Virus record (IMG/VR): IMGVR_UViG_3300026097_001350
Span: 1-28,557 of that record
Source of the DNA: a virus
Reading direction: 5' to 3' (one strand)
Length of the DNA stretch: 28,557 nt
The notes beneath the pieces are model-generated. The model saw only the letters and a list, made by a program, of their open reading frames with translations, ran no database searches and was not told where the DNA came from. This document shows positions 1 to 6,048 of this stretch, piece by piece. The first letter of the stretch is position 1. Each line of letters starts with the position of its first letter. The translations under genes were made by a program, and so were the position numbers.

Positions 1-435
1 GTTGGTATTTGTGCTGTTCACAGTTTGATCCACGGTTTGATCAATCGTGCTGTCGGTGGTTTGATTGATGGTGCTGTCCGTGGTTTGATTGATCGTGCTA
101 TCGGTGGTATTGTTGATAGTGGAGTTATTGGTATTGTTTGTGGTCTGATCGATCGTAGAGTTGTTTGTGTTTATATTGGTGTTGGTGTTGTCAGTGCCGC
201 CACTTAGGATATTATTGTTGGTATTGACGTTAGTGTTGGTGTTATTAGTGCCACCACTGATCACATTGTTGTTTGTGTTAGTGCTGTTCACCGTGCTGTT
301 GGTTGTGGTGTTGCTTTCTGTCACCACAAGGCTGGAACTATCAGCCTGCCCGTCCGCATCTTCCAAGGCCTGTGCTTTTTGCACACATGCTATTGCGATG
401 ACTATACCTATCGCATACAAACATCTTTTGAACAT
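1..435 (-). CDS. Exported Asn/Thr-rich repeat protein, partial (C-terminus beyond window)
   Basis: The reading frame is open from an ATG at 435 to the left edge (145 codons) without a stop. The N-terminus MFKRCLYAIGIVIAIACVQKAQA has a basic start, a hydrophobic core and a plausible AQA cleavage site, so Sec export is expected. The mature part is almost entirely Asn, Thr, Ser, Asp, Gln and Ile: first NTNTN stretches broken by a repeated LSGGT/ISGGT motif, then eight-residue units of the type TDSTINQT. Such composition suggests an extended or beta-solenoid-like surface protein, but I recognise no family. A GTGGGGG stretch lies about 8 nt before the ATG, and a late-promoter-like box lies at 487-495. 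The plus-strand frames over this region are shadows: the signal peptide and in-register repeats exist only on the minus strand. Confidence 0.75.
   Translation of the reverse strand, partial: MFKRCLYAIGIVIAIACVQKAQALEDADGQADSSSLVVTESNTTTNSTVNSTNTNNNVISGGTNNTNTNVNTNNNILSGGTDNTNTNINTNNSTIDQTTNNTNNSTINNTTDSTINQTTDSTINQTTDSTIDQTVDQTVNSTNTN
34..129 (-). repeat. 24-bp tandem repeat inside the exported repeat protein
   Basis: Three near-identical 24-bp units occupy 34-57, 58-81 and 82-105 (plus strand ggtttgat(c/t)(a/g)atcgtgct...), followed by a degenerate fourth unit at 106-129. The unit is a multiple of three and encodes eight residues, so copy-number change by slippage or recombination would alter protein length without breaking the frame. 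Confidence 0.8.
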
Positions 436-454
436 TTCACAAGCCCCCACTCGT

Positions 455-475
455 AAAAAAGAGCCCTCACGCTCT
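455..475 (-). terminator. Putative Rho-independent terminator
   Basis: On the minus strand AGAGC-GTGAGG-GCTCT forms a 5-bp stem with a 6-nt loop followed directly by six T. It lies between the late-promoter-like box at 487-495 and the ATG at 435, so it would stop minus transcripts arriving from the right or attenuate the repeat-protein gene. The stem is short, hence moderate confidence. Confidence 0.45.
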
Positions 476-486
476 ACTTTTGTATA

Positions 487-495
487 ATATTTATT
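487..495 (-). promoter_or_regulatory. T4-like late promoter box (AATAAATAT)
   Basis: The minus strand reads AATAAATAT, close to the TATAAATA/NATAAATA late promoter of T4-like phages, and lies upstream of the repeat-protein gene that starts at 435. Confidence 0.4.
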
Positions 496-570
496 GCTCT
501 ACAGCAATTGTTAACTGCAAGTATTTATCAGTTTGGTGTAAAAATATTTACATCAGCACTAAATATTGTT

Positions 571-789
571 ATGAACAAAGAAGAACAGGATGCTCTCCGA
601 GCCGTTAATGAAGCAATGCGTGAATTAGATTGCGAGTACACATTACCAAACAAACTAGAGCGATTGGAAAAGAACGATATACAGAATGCCCTGTATGAAA
701 CTGGTGGCAATCAAACACTTGCGGCTAAGAGATTGGGCATAGGTAGAACCTGTTTGATTGCTAAGATGAAAAAGTTGGGTTTATCTTAA
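571..789 (+). CDS. Fis-type helix-turn-helix protein
   Basis: This 72-residue protein is one of only two plus-strand genes. The ATG at 571 was chosen over an upstream ATG at 508 because residues before MNKEEQDALRAV look non-coding. The C-terminal half (about residues 38-72) reads ALYETGGNQTLAAKRLGIGR followed by TCLIAKMKKLGL. That matches the Fis/NtrC C-terminal HTH: the TGGNQTxAAxxLGIxRxxL core with the recognition helix next. It therefore probably binds DNA as a small dimeric regulator or architectural protein. The N-terminal half is charged and helical and matches nothing I know. There is no clear Shine-Dalgarno sequence. It is divergent from the repeat-protein gene at 1-435 and convergent with the gene ending at 808, so it probably has its own promoter, which I could not define. 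Confidence 0.75.
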   Translation: MNKEEQDALRAVNEAMRELDCEYTLPNKLERLEKNDIQNALYETGGNQTLAAKRLGIGRTCLIAKMKKLGLS

Positions 790-807
790 CAAATGTAACA
801 AGAGAGT

Positions 808-1836
808 TTAAATCTTAAAAATCATCTGAGGGTGAACTTGTTGTTCCGGACCGACCACATAAGGCTGTCCAGCCTGTATCACGCCACTAACTGCATTTAT
901 GTCTGTGAAATACAAACTGTGAGAGTTAGATTTAGTTTTGCCCTGTTTTGTATCTAACAATAGCATACCTTCAAATTTACTCATTCGCTGATAATTCACA
1001 AAACTAAGCATACCCCATTCGTGTGCTATTTGACGACTATCTCCGCTTTGTAGTGCCTGTAATAAGGGTCCTTCTTCTGCACTCTCTGTAAAAGAAAATG
1101 CCCCTTTGATTATTTTTTCACATAGTCCTGGTAAGGCTTTTGCTTCTATTTGTGCGCGAATATTTTCAGCCCACATTTTTCCGCTGATTCCTTTGCCAAT
1201 TTCATCAATGCCTGCTTCTTTGAATGCTTCCTCAACCATTCTTTGATTCATTTTTGATTTACGGTTATCTACAAATCTACCACCACTGCTGGTACGAGCC
1301 TTTACCTCAGTCATCACGCCGTTAATTACCAGGTCGCCTGCTAAGTCTGCACTTCTCCCAGATGCTTTAATATCTGGAGATAACACCGCAAGAGCAAATT
1401 CCCCTGCTCCAATACCTTGTGGTGTGTAATTATAGATATTATTGAATACCCGCATCACAAAGTCATCGCCCATTACCCAATCTGAAAAATTATGAACCTG
1501 ATTAGGGGTTGCTAGTTTTTGTACATCGATAAAACCATTTGGATATGCGGCAATGAACTGTTCTTTTTCTGCGAAGGTACCTTCTGTGTTCATTACCAGT
1601 CCTGCGAAAACTCTTAGTTTGTCGCCAACGTCTTCGTCTTGTGCAAGTGCATTGGAAATGCGTTCGTCCAAAGTAGATTTTTCAAGAGCTTGATAAATTC
1701 TGTCAAGCATATCTCTGTCTTCTTCGGTTTTTAGTCTTTTTACAATTAGATCCTTGAGCTGTGTGTCAGAAATATTAGGATCATATTCCAATAAAATATT
1801 TGGATTTTGTGCTACTTTGAATTCGTTGAAACGCAT
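808..1836 (-). CDS. PD-(D/E)XK-like protein with capsid-targeting-like N-terminus
   Basis: A 342-residue protein of no family I can name. Residues 143-146 read GAGE; about 20 residues later GDLVINGVMTEVKA (167-180) places D168 nine residues before E177-x-K179. This is the GxGE...D...ExK layout of PD-(D/E)XK nucleases, with the Asp and ExK on a beta-hairpin, so a nuclease fold is plausible. The N-terminus MRFNEF, followed by NILLE|Y at residues 13-18, resembles T4 internal-head-protein targeting peptides with an (I/L)-x-E protease site. AGGAG precedes the ATG, and a late-promoter box lies at 1853-1860 inside the end of the upstream bilin reductase gene. It could instead be a structural protein that has kept a decayed nuclease fold. 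Confidence 0.6.
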   Translation of the reverse strand: MRFNEFKVAQNPNILLEYDPNISDTQLKDLIVKRLKTEEDRDMLDRIYQALEKSTLDERISNALAQDEDVGDKLRVFAGLVMNTEGTFAEKEQFIAAYPNGFIDVQKLATPNQVHNFSDWVMGDDFVMRVFNNIYNYTPQGIGAGEFALAVLSPDIKASGRSADLAGDLVINGVMTEVKARTSSGGRFVDNRKSKMNQRMVEEAFKEAGIDEIGKGISGKMWAENIRAQIEAKALPGLCEKIIKGAFSFTESAEEGPLLQALQSGDSRQIAHEWGMLSFVNYQRMSKFEGMLLLDTKQGKTKSNSHSLYFTDINAVSGVIQAGQPYVVGPEQQVHPQMIFKI

Positions 1837-1852
1837 CTTAAACTCCTATAGC

Positions 1853-1860
1853 GTATTTAT
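1853..1860 (-). promoter_or_regulatory. T4-like late promoter box (ATAAATAC)
   Basis: The minus strand reads CATAAATAC. By T4 spacing (box at about -13 to -6) transcription would start near 1848, giving a 12-nt leader that still contains the AGGAG ribosome-binding site of the gene starting at 1836. Confidence 0.55.
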
Positions 1861-2549
1861 GCAAGTTTAGGAAACAACATGTCGCGGCAGAAGATATCTA
1901 CATCTTGTTCCGGCAAGCCAAGGCTTTTCATGGTTCTAGGAGTATGCGGATTTTGTTGTTGATTTTCGCAATAGTAATTTTGTGCGGCTGTAATTAATGC
2001 TGTATCACCGTAACCTGTGAATTCGCCTACTTCTGCAAAATAGGCACAGAGATTATTTAACGCTATTTCAATGATGGCCACAGCTTCCTCCTCAGTGTTA
2101 ACATTGCCAGCCGCTAACATTGTATCTGTAAAAATATTCCGAGCCCATTCTGGCAGTTCACGCTGTTTCTTAGGAACAAAGTCTTCCACACTTTCTTTGT
2201 ATCCGATAATCATGGGATGTTCTACATCAAGCGTGGGTGAAAAGTCATGAAAAGCACCAGTCATTTTATTCTTGCCCGCGATAACATCAAAGCCGTATAT
2301 CGGAGCATCGTTATTGAGCACAGGAAAAACACATACATGCATCATCCAAAGCCCTTTTGATTCTCGTGCATCTACAACATCAATATGAGCACGACGCACA
2401 TTTTTGTTGCACCAAACGCGATTAATCCAACCTTTATCTGGCTGGTTGAAATCTGCAAGACCTTGCTCTTCAATTTCCTCTGCGTTTTCATCAAAAATGT
2501 TTATTATTTGATTTTGACATTCAATTAGTTGGTTCCAAATAATGCTCAA
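1857..2549 (-). CDS. pcyX: Ferredoxin-dependent bilin reductase, PcyA/PcyX type
   Basis: This 230-residue protein matches the ferredoxin-dependent bilin reductase family, which reduces biliverdin to phycobilins. The centre reads HIDVVDA (55-61), then MMHVCVFP (69-76), then APIYGFDVIAG (82-92), then TGAFHDFSP. Aligned by eye to Synechocystis PcyA, H71 falls on His88 and D88 on Asp105, the two key catalytic residues; the PcyA Glu76 position appears to be Asp57. The C-terminus, with YYCENQQQNPHTPRTM followed by a LFP motif, also fits PcyA rather than the cyanophage PebS pattern. I infer the PcyX clade of oceanic phages, which makes phycoerythrobilin; product specificity cannot be read from sequence. 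The gene overlaps heme oxygenase by 29 nt, so substrate synthesis and reduction are coupled. No ferredoxin gene is in the window; host ferredoxin would be the electron donor. Confidence 0.8.
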   Translation of the reverse strand: MSIIWNQLIECQNQIINIFDENAEEIEEQGLADFNQPDKGWINRVWCNKNVRRAHIDVVDARESKGLWMMHVCVFPVLNNDAPIYGFDVIAGKNKMTGAFHDFSPTLDVEHPMIIGYKESVEDFVPKKQRELPEWARNIFTDTMLAAGNVNTEEEAVAIIEIALNNLCAYFAEVGEFTGYGDTALITAAQNYYCENQQQNPHTPRTMKSLGLPEQDVDIFCRDMLFPKLA

Positions 2550-3087
2550 TATCTAACTCCATAAGTTCTTGGAAGAGTTTAGTTGCGCTGGAAAAAACGT
2601 ACTTAGCCTCTTCAGCTAATCCATCGTGTGTTTTAGCACGAATTTTTTCTTTCAATTCTTCAATTGGCAAATCAAAATCATACATGGTCGCTTTGCCTGG
2701 TATTTTTTTACGGATCATTTGTCCGCCGCTCAAGTCCCCCATATGTAGAACATATACATGGGCCATCAACGCTTCACTATCAGTCATGATATTTCTCATA
2801 TGCGTAATATAATCATGAGTGCTGGTGACTATGACTGGCGGAGTGTCTTTGCTCCATAATTCTAAAAAGTCATTTTCAATTTTAAGTTTTCTTTTTATTT
2901 GTGGAACGTCGTCCAATAGCCCTTGCGCAGAAGCAAGAGCTTCTAACAGATCATATTTTTTGTGTTGGTTCCAAAGATAGGTAGCATATAGTTCTGGATT
3001 AATTTTACCGCTCATTAACACTTTAACAAACTCTTGGCGTTCCGCTTCCTTATGATGCTCCCAAGTTAATTCTTTGAGATTACTCAT
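2521..3087 (-). CDS. ho1: Heme oxygenase (heme to biliverdin)
   Basis: This 188-residue protein belongs to the HO-1 family, which opens heme to biliverdin IXalpha, iron and CO using reduced ferredoxin. TWEHHKEAER near the N-terminus supplies the proximal ligand; H12 aligns with His25 of human HO-1. HVYVLHMGDLSGGQMIRKKI carries the distal helix with the GDLSGGQ flexible-glycine motif. Length is somewhat below the usual 200-240 residues, as in phage versions. The start overlaps the end of clpS by 4 nt and its 3' end overlaps the bilin reductase gene, so ClpS, heme oxygenase and bilin reductase form one translationally coupled unit. Phage ho1 is established in cyanophages; its role in a host without phycobilisomes is unclear. 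Confidence 0.92.
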   Translation of the reverse strand: MSNLKELTWEHHKEAERQEFVKVLMSGKINPELYATYLWNQHKKYDLLEALASAQGLLDDVPQIKRKLKIENDFLELWSKDTPPVIVTSTHDYITHMRNIMTDSEALMAHVYVLHMGDLSGGQMIRKKIPGKATMYDFDLPIEELKEKIRAKTHDGLAEEAKYVFSSATKLFQELMELDIEHYLEPTN

Positions 3088-3389
3088 TCTTTTTCCATCT
3101 TGATAACCAACGGAAATCCTTGGTCTCTAGTTGCAATAGTCGCTTCTGTTGTTTTTTGTTCTGCTATTTCATATGAGTAAAGACCTACCACCGCTGATCC
3201 TTCATTGTGAATTGTTAAAGTTAAGTATTCTGCGGTTTCACGCGAGTGTCTAAAGAATTTTTGTAAAATTTCAATCACCCATTCCATCGGTGTCAAATTA
3301 TCATTTAAAAACACAACCTTGTATTTTGAAGGCTCCTTTGAAACTTGCTTGATCTTCTCATCTATTTGGATGTCTACATCTGTTGTCAT
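3084..3389 (-). CDS. clpS: ClpS adaptor of the ClpAP protease
   Basis: A 101-residue ClpS homologue. Residues 20-100 follow E. coli ClpS closely: PSKYKVVFLNDNLTPMEWV, then LQKFFRHS, IHNEGSAVVGLYSYEIAEQK and a C-terminal PLVIKMEKE. The N-degron pocket is largely kept: N29-D30 (E. coli N34-D35), T33, M35 and H61 (E. coli H66), with the third acidic position changed to N31. ClpS delivers proteins with Leu, Phe, Tyr or Trp N-termini to ClpAP and inhibits degradation of SsrA-tagged proteins by ClpAP. That matters here because the phage also carries its own tmRNA. The 20-residue N-terminal extension would reach ClpA. It is the first gene of the coupled ClpS-HO-bilin reductase unit. Its own promoter is not obvious, and read-through from hsp20 is likely. 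Confidence 0.92.
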   Translation of the reverse strand: MTTDVDIQIDEKIKQVSKEPSKYKVVFLNDNLTPMEWVIEILQKFFRHSRETAEYLTLTIHNEGSAVVGLYSYEIAEQKTTEATIATRDQGFPLVIKMEKE

Positions 3390-3434
3390 ACTTTCACCTT
3401 ATAAAACGGGGGAGTAAATTCCTCCCCCTAGACT

Positions 3435-3896
3435 TTACTCGCTATCGTGTTCGATTGCTTCAGCTTCTGGCGCACTGATTGCAATCTTCTTAGGTTGTAG
3501 TTCTTCAGGAACTATTCTTTTTAGCTTGATATTCAACATGCCAAGATCAAGAGTAGCACCTTCTACTTCAACATGATCAGCAAGTGTAAACTCTCTACGG
3601 AAGTTGCGTCCGCCAATTCCTTTGTGTAGATAGTTTACTTCTTCATCTCTTTTGGGAGATGTGCCTTCAACACGCAGAGTATTTTTGTCTTTGATGATAT
3701 CCAAGTCTTCCATACTGAAGCCGGCAACAGCAAGAGAGATTACATACTCGTCTTCGTTTTCCTGGACAATATTGTATGGAGGATATCCCTGTGATTGGCT
3801 GTTTGCGAATGTTCGATCTAGTTCGTCGAACAGTCTGTCAAAGCCAACTGTTGCTCTGTGTAGTTGAGGTAGGTCTAGAGTTGATAGTCTTGTCAT
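3435..3896 (-). CDS. hsp20: Small heat-shock protein (Hsp20/IbpA type)
   Basis: This 153-residue protein is an Hsp20 family chaperone. HRATVGFDRLFDEL near the N-terminus and YPPYNIV start the alpha-crystallin domain (about 38-135). The domain shows VISLAVAGFSMEDLDI, LRVEGT, YLHKGI, RNFRREFTLADHVEV and IKLKRIVPEE. The usual C-terminal I-x-I anchor is represented by KKIAIS. It holds unfolding proteins in a refoldable state in the cytoplasm. Hsp20 is a frequent gene of T4-like marine phages. A strong late-promoter box at 3953-3961 and GGAG before the ATG suggest late expression and a role in capsid or tail folding. The ClpS gene follows after 45 nt. Confidence 0.93.
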   Translation of the reverse strand: MTRLSTLDLPQLHRATVGFDRLFDELDRTFANSQSQGYPPYNIVQENEDEYVISLAVAGFSMEDLDIIKDKNTLRVEGTSPKRDEEVNYLHKGIGGRNFRREFTLADHVEVEGATLDLGMLNIKLKRIVPEELQPKKIAISAPEAEAIEHDSE

Positions 3897-3952
3897 TTTG
3901 TTTCTCCTTTAATAAGCAAGATTATTTTAGGACCCATAATTGGCGTCCAATT

Positions 3953-3961
3953 GTATTTATA
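3953..3961 (-). promoter_or_regulatory. T4-like late promoter box (TATAAATAC)
   Basis: The minus strand reads TATAAATAC, an exact match to the T4 late consensus TATAAATA. It lies between the stop of the gene at 3977 and the hsp20 start at 3896 and is the best copy of the motif in the window. Confidence 0.7.
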
Positions 3962-3976
3962 CAGGAATTCATCACA

Positions 3977-4681
3977 CTAGTCAAATTTTTTCTTGGAATG
4001 CATTAAATTTTTATAGACTCTGGTAATTGTATTGATACTTAAATACAAACTTAGGATACTATCCTTATGTTTGTCTACTTGTTGTGTTTCATGTGTCCAT
4101 TCTTCACGTTTAAAAGGAATAACCTGCACTAGAGGATCACCTGGTTTGAGAAAAACTTTGTCTTGTGTTTTTAAATAACCAATCATATTAAAGGTTGAAT
4201 CAAATGTGTCTGTGTCAATTATTCCAGACAGAAATTCAAAACGGTCCTCAAAGCTGTAGCTAGGGTGCGTTATATAACAACTATATCCAGGTGGAGTAAT
4301 TATTTTCCATTCTGTGTTAATTTTAAAGTAATTTTTTCTTTTACCATCTATTTTTATTGGACATTGTTGATGAGGATGATGGGATACCGCACTCTCCCTA
4401 TTTGCTGTATAACCAAAAGTCTCAAGATTTTTCTCCCCAGAGTATTCTGCTTTAAGTTGGATCTCTTCTGGACATCTTAAAATATATCCTGTTGTTATAA
4501 CATCTAACACCGGCATGCAACTTTTTACAGTGGTTAGTCTATTGTCAAAATAATCTGGTAGTTCGTCTATCTCGCTGTCAGTTAATTTTTTATACCACTC
4601 CGGGATCATTTTTTTCGCAGGCAGGGGCGGAAAATGTTTTACTACAGCGTCATTAGTATGTGTAAATTTAATTATATTCAT
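3977..4681 (-). CDS. DUF6065-like phage protein
   Basis: A 234-residue protein of unknown biochemical role. The N-terminus has PPLPAKKMIPEWYKKL, typical of phage proteins in this group. The middle has CMPVLDVITTGYI and WKIITPPGYSCYITHP, and the C-terminal half has FEFLSGIIDTD and KPGDPLVQVIPFKREEW. This order (PEWYKxL, LD..T.GY.., TPPGYS..ITHP, LSG..D.D, G.P..QVIPFKRE) is what I recall for DUF6065 proteins of cyanophages, often found beside 2OG-Fe(II) oxygenases as here. No catalytic motif is evident. It follows the oxygenase gene by 8 nt and is probably co-transcribed with it. Base composition is more AT-rich than the RNR block. Confidence 0.65.
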   Translation of the reverse strand: MNIIKFTHTNDAVVKHFPPLPAKKMIPEWYKKLTDSEIDELPDYFDNRLTTVKSCMPVLDVITTGYILRCPEEIQLKAEYSGEKNLETFGYTANRESAVSHHPHQQCPIKIDGKRKNYFKINTEWKIITPPGYSCYITHPSYSFEDRFEFLSGIIDTDTFDSTFNMIGYLKTQDKVFLKPGDPLVQVIPFKREEWTHETQQVDKHKDSILSLYLSINTITRVYKNLMHSKKKFD

Positions 4682-4689
4682 ATCGTTAC

Positions 4690-5265
4690 CTATTTTATAC
4701 CGTAATTAAAACTAATAGAGATTCTATCAGTGTTTGATTTATTTCCTTGCACACTGTGTTTTAACCAACTAGGAAATATGTACAATGCTCCTGTTTTGGC
4801 GGCATATGTTGCCCGGGTACAAGTAAAGTAAGTCTCTTTGTCAATAATTTCTGGAATATGATATTCGCCGTTGTCAGATCTTTCGAACTGAATATTCCCT
4901 TGATTTTCGTTAGCATCTACATAGTATACACCACTTAAAACACTACCGACATGGTTATGTAAGTTATTATAGCTACCAGGTGGATTTATGTTAATCCAAA
5001 TATTATACAATTGCAATAAAGGTAACCCTACCTGTTTTGTACACTGAGATATTTCTTCATTAAGAGTGTTCACTAAAATATCCATCTGTGCATTCTCATT
5101 AGGTTTTAAATCGTTGCTTTGGTATCCTCCAAAGTTGCTGATAATCCTACCAGAATCAGTTACATGTTTATCATATGCAAACTTTTTTAACTGTTTATTA
5201 TTAACGCTGTGGATTATTGCGCTCCATATGACGCTAGGAAACCACAACTCTGTGTGCATTGCCAT
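4690..5265 (-). CDS. Putative 2OG-Fe(II) oxygenase (TIGR02466-like)
   Basis: A 191-residue protein with the jelly-roll pattern of phage 2-oxoglutarate/Fe(II)-dependent oxygenases. Key stretches are WININPPGSYNNLHNHVGSV, LSGVYYVDA, GNIQFER, YIFPSWLKHSV and DRISISFNYG. The His pair in NLHNHVGS and the distal His in WLKHSV are candidate iron ligands, and the Arg of DRISISFN is the likely 2-oxoglutarate-binding residue. The substrate is unknown; such enzymes in phages are suspected of hydroxylating protein side chains or bases. A second in-frame ATG three codons in is possible. The gene starts 4 nt after the bS21 stop and runs into the DUF6065-like gene. Confidence 0.8.
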   Translation of the reverse strand: MAMHTELWFPSVIWSAIIHSVNNKQLKKFAYDKHVTDSGRIISNFGGYQSNDLKPNENAQMDILVNTLNEEISQCTKQVGLPLLQLYNIWININPPGSYNNLHNHVGSVLSGVYYVDANENQGNIQFERSDNGEYHIPEIIDKETYFTCTRATYAAKTGALYIFPSWLKHSVQGNKSNTDRISISFNYGIK

Positions 5266-5269
5266 TATA

Positions 5270-5512
5270 TCAGCTCGATTTTAACTGCTGTTTTTCCAAT
5301 TTCTTAAGCCAACGAGCACGCCCTGCAGACTTTGCACGGCACCTTTTTACACTGGGTTTTACATATTCTTGGCGTTCTCGAACTTCCTGTAAAATTCCTG
5401 CTTCTTGTACTTTTTTCTTAAATTTTCTTAGTGCACCGTTGACATCGCCGTTACGCACTTCTACACTGAGGCTTGCCTTAAATGGCTGATGTTTTTGATA
5501 GTTTTTGCTCAA
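5270..5512 (-). CDS. rpsU: Ribosomal protein bS21 homologue
   Basis: An 80-residue protein with the bS21 core: VEVRNGDVNGALRKFKKKVQ, then EAGILQEVRERQEYVKPSVK, then a basic tail RCRAKSAGRARWLKKL. bS21 sits on the 30S platform near the anti-Shine-Dalgarno sequence and affects initiation, so a phage copy could bias ribosomes toward phage mRNA. The start is a TTG at 5512, chosen because a perfect AGGAG lies 6 nt upstream and the frame gives the full bS21 N-terminus. It overlaps the end of the upstream gene by 35 nt. Phage-borne bS21 is known in several marine phages. Here it joins tmRNA and ClpS in the same genome. Confidence 0.9.
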   Translation of the reverse strand: MSKNYQKHQPFKASLSVEVRNGDVNGALRKFKKKVQEAGILQEVRERQEYVKPSVKRCRAKSAGRARWLKKLEKQQLKSS

Positions 5513-5897
5513 GTTCTGCTCCTATTTTTTGTTTGAGAAAGTCGAGAGTAAATATTCTGTTATTACTCAGTATATTATAAACATTATCTGCACTGTTTGT
5601 CAACCAGTAGACATTAGAATTGGCAATAATATAACTTGATAGATCTCTTATAATGCTTGGACTGTTATCTATATCTAGAATAACCAAATTACATCTCAGG
5701 CACATGTCAAGTAACCAATTTAAATCATGATCTTGTTTATTTTTTACTTCATACAGATACACATCAAAATCGTCATCAAAATCAAAAACCATGCTTTGGA
5801 ATTCATCTTTGATAATTTTACTCGGGTAAATTAATAAAAAGGTGAGGTTATTTGTATATAATTTATCTGGAGGAGTTATAATCTTAATATGGCTCAT
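5478..5897 (-). CDS. Conserved phage hypothetical protein
   Basis: A 139-residue protein starting MSHIKIITPPDKLY, which I recall from T4-like marine phages without assigned function. I prefer the ATG at 5897 over a TTG four codons earlier. It has alternating hydrophobic strands (FLLIYPS, VYLYEV, LVILDID, VYWLTNS) and helices, like a small alpha/beta receiver-type fold, but no catalytic residues stand out. Its start overlaps by 14 nt the region that would be a -1 frameshift extension of the membrane-protein gene upstream. Its end overlaps the bS21 start. High Asp/Asn content and AT-rich codons resemble those of the DUF6065-like gene. Confidence 0.7.
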   Translation of the reverse strand: MSHIKIITPPDKLYTNNLTFLLIYPSKIIKDEFQSMVFDFDDDFDVYLYEVKNKQDHDLNWLLDMCLRCNLVILDIDNSPSIIRDLSSYIIANSNVYWLTNSADNVYNILSNNRIFTLDFLKQKIGAELEQKLSKTSAI

Positions 5898-6048
5898 CTG
5901 ATGATCCAATGCGCTTCCATAGAGTACCCTGTTGTTGTTCTGCGTTCTGTATATATCCCTCAGGATAAGACACTGTGGTTAGGTCTGGTTTTACTCTTTG
6001 GTTATTTTGCGTATCTGTTGATCTTTGTCCTTCATTATGTATGATCTT
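5884..6048 (-). other. -1 frame extension of the membrane coiled-coil protein (no start codon)
   Basis: Between the A9 run at 6047-6055 and a TAA at 5884-5886 the -1 frame is open for 54 codons. It gives a protein-like sequence, including QRVKPDLTTVSYPEGYIQNA and GTLWKRIGSSDEPY. The frame has no ATG, GTG or TTG between the preceding TGA and this stretch, so it cannot be read independently. A -1 slip on the A9 run (zero frame CAA AAA AAA AGA) joins it after K572, giving a product of about 626 residues. The alternatives are a lost A in the assembly or a decayed C-terminus. Confidence 0.55.

Noticed and set aside
161-487. Plus-strand open frame of 108 codons rich in Val and Leu
   Set aside because: It is the complement of the Asn/Thr repeat gene; the minus strand has a signal peptide and in-register repeats.
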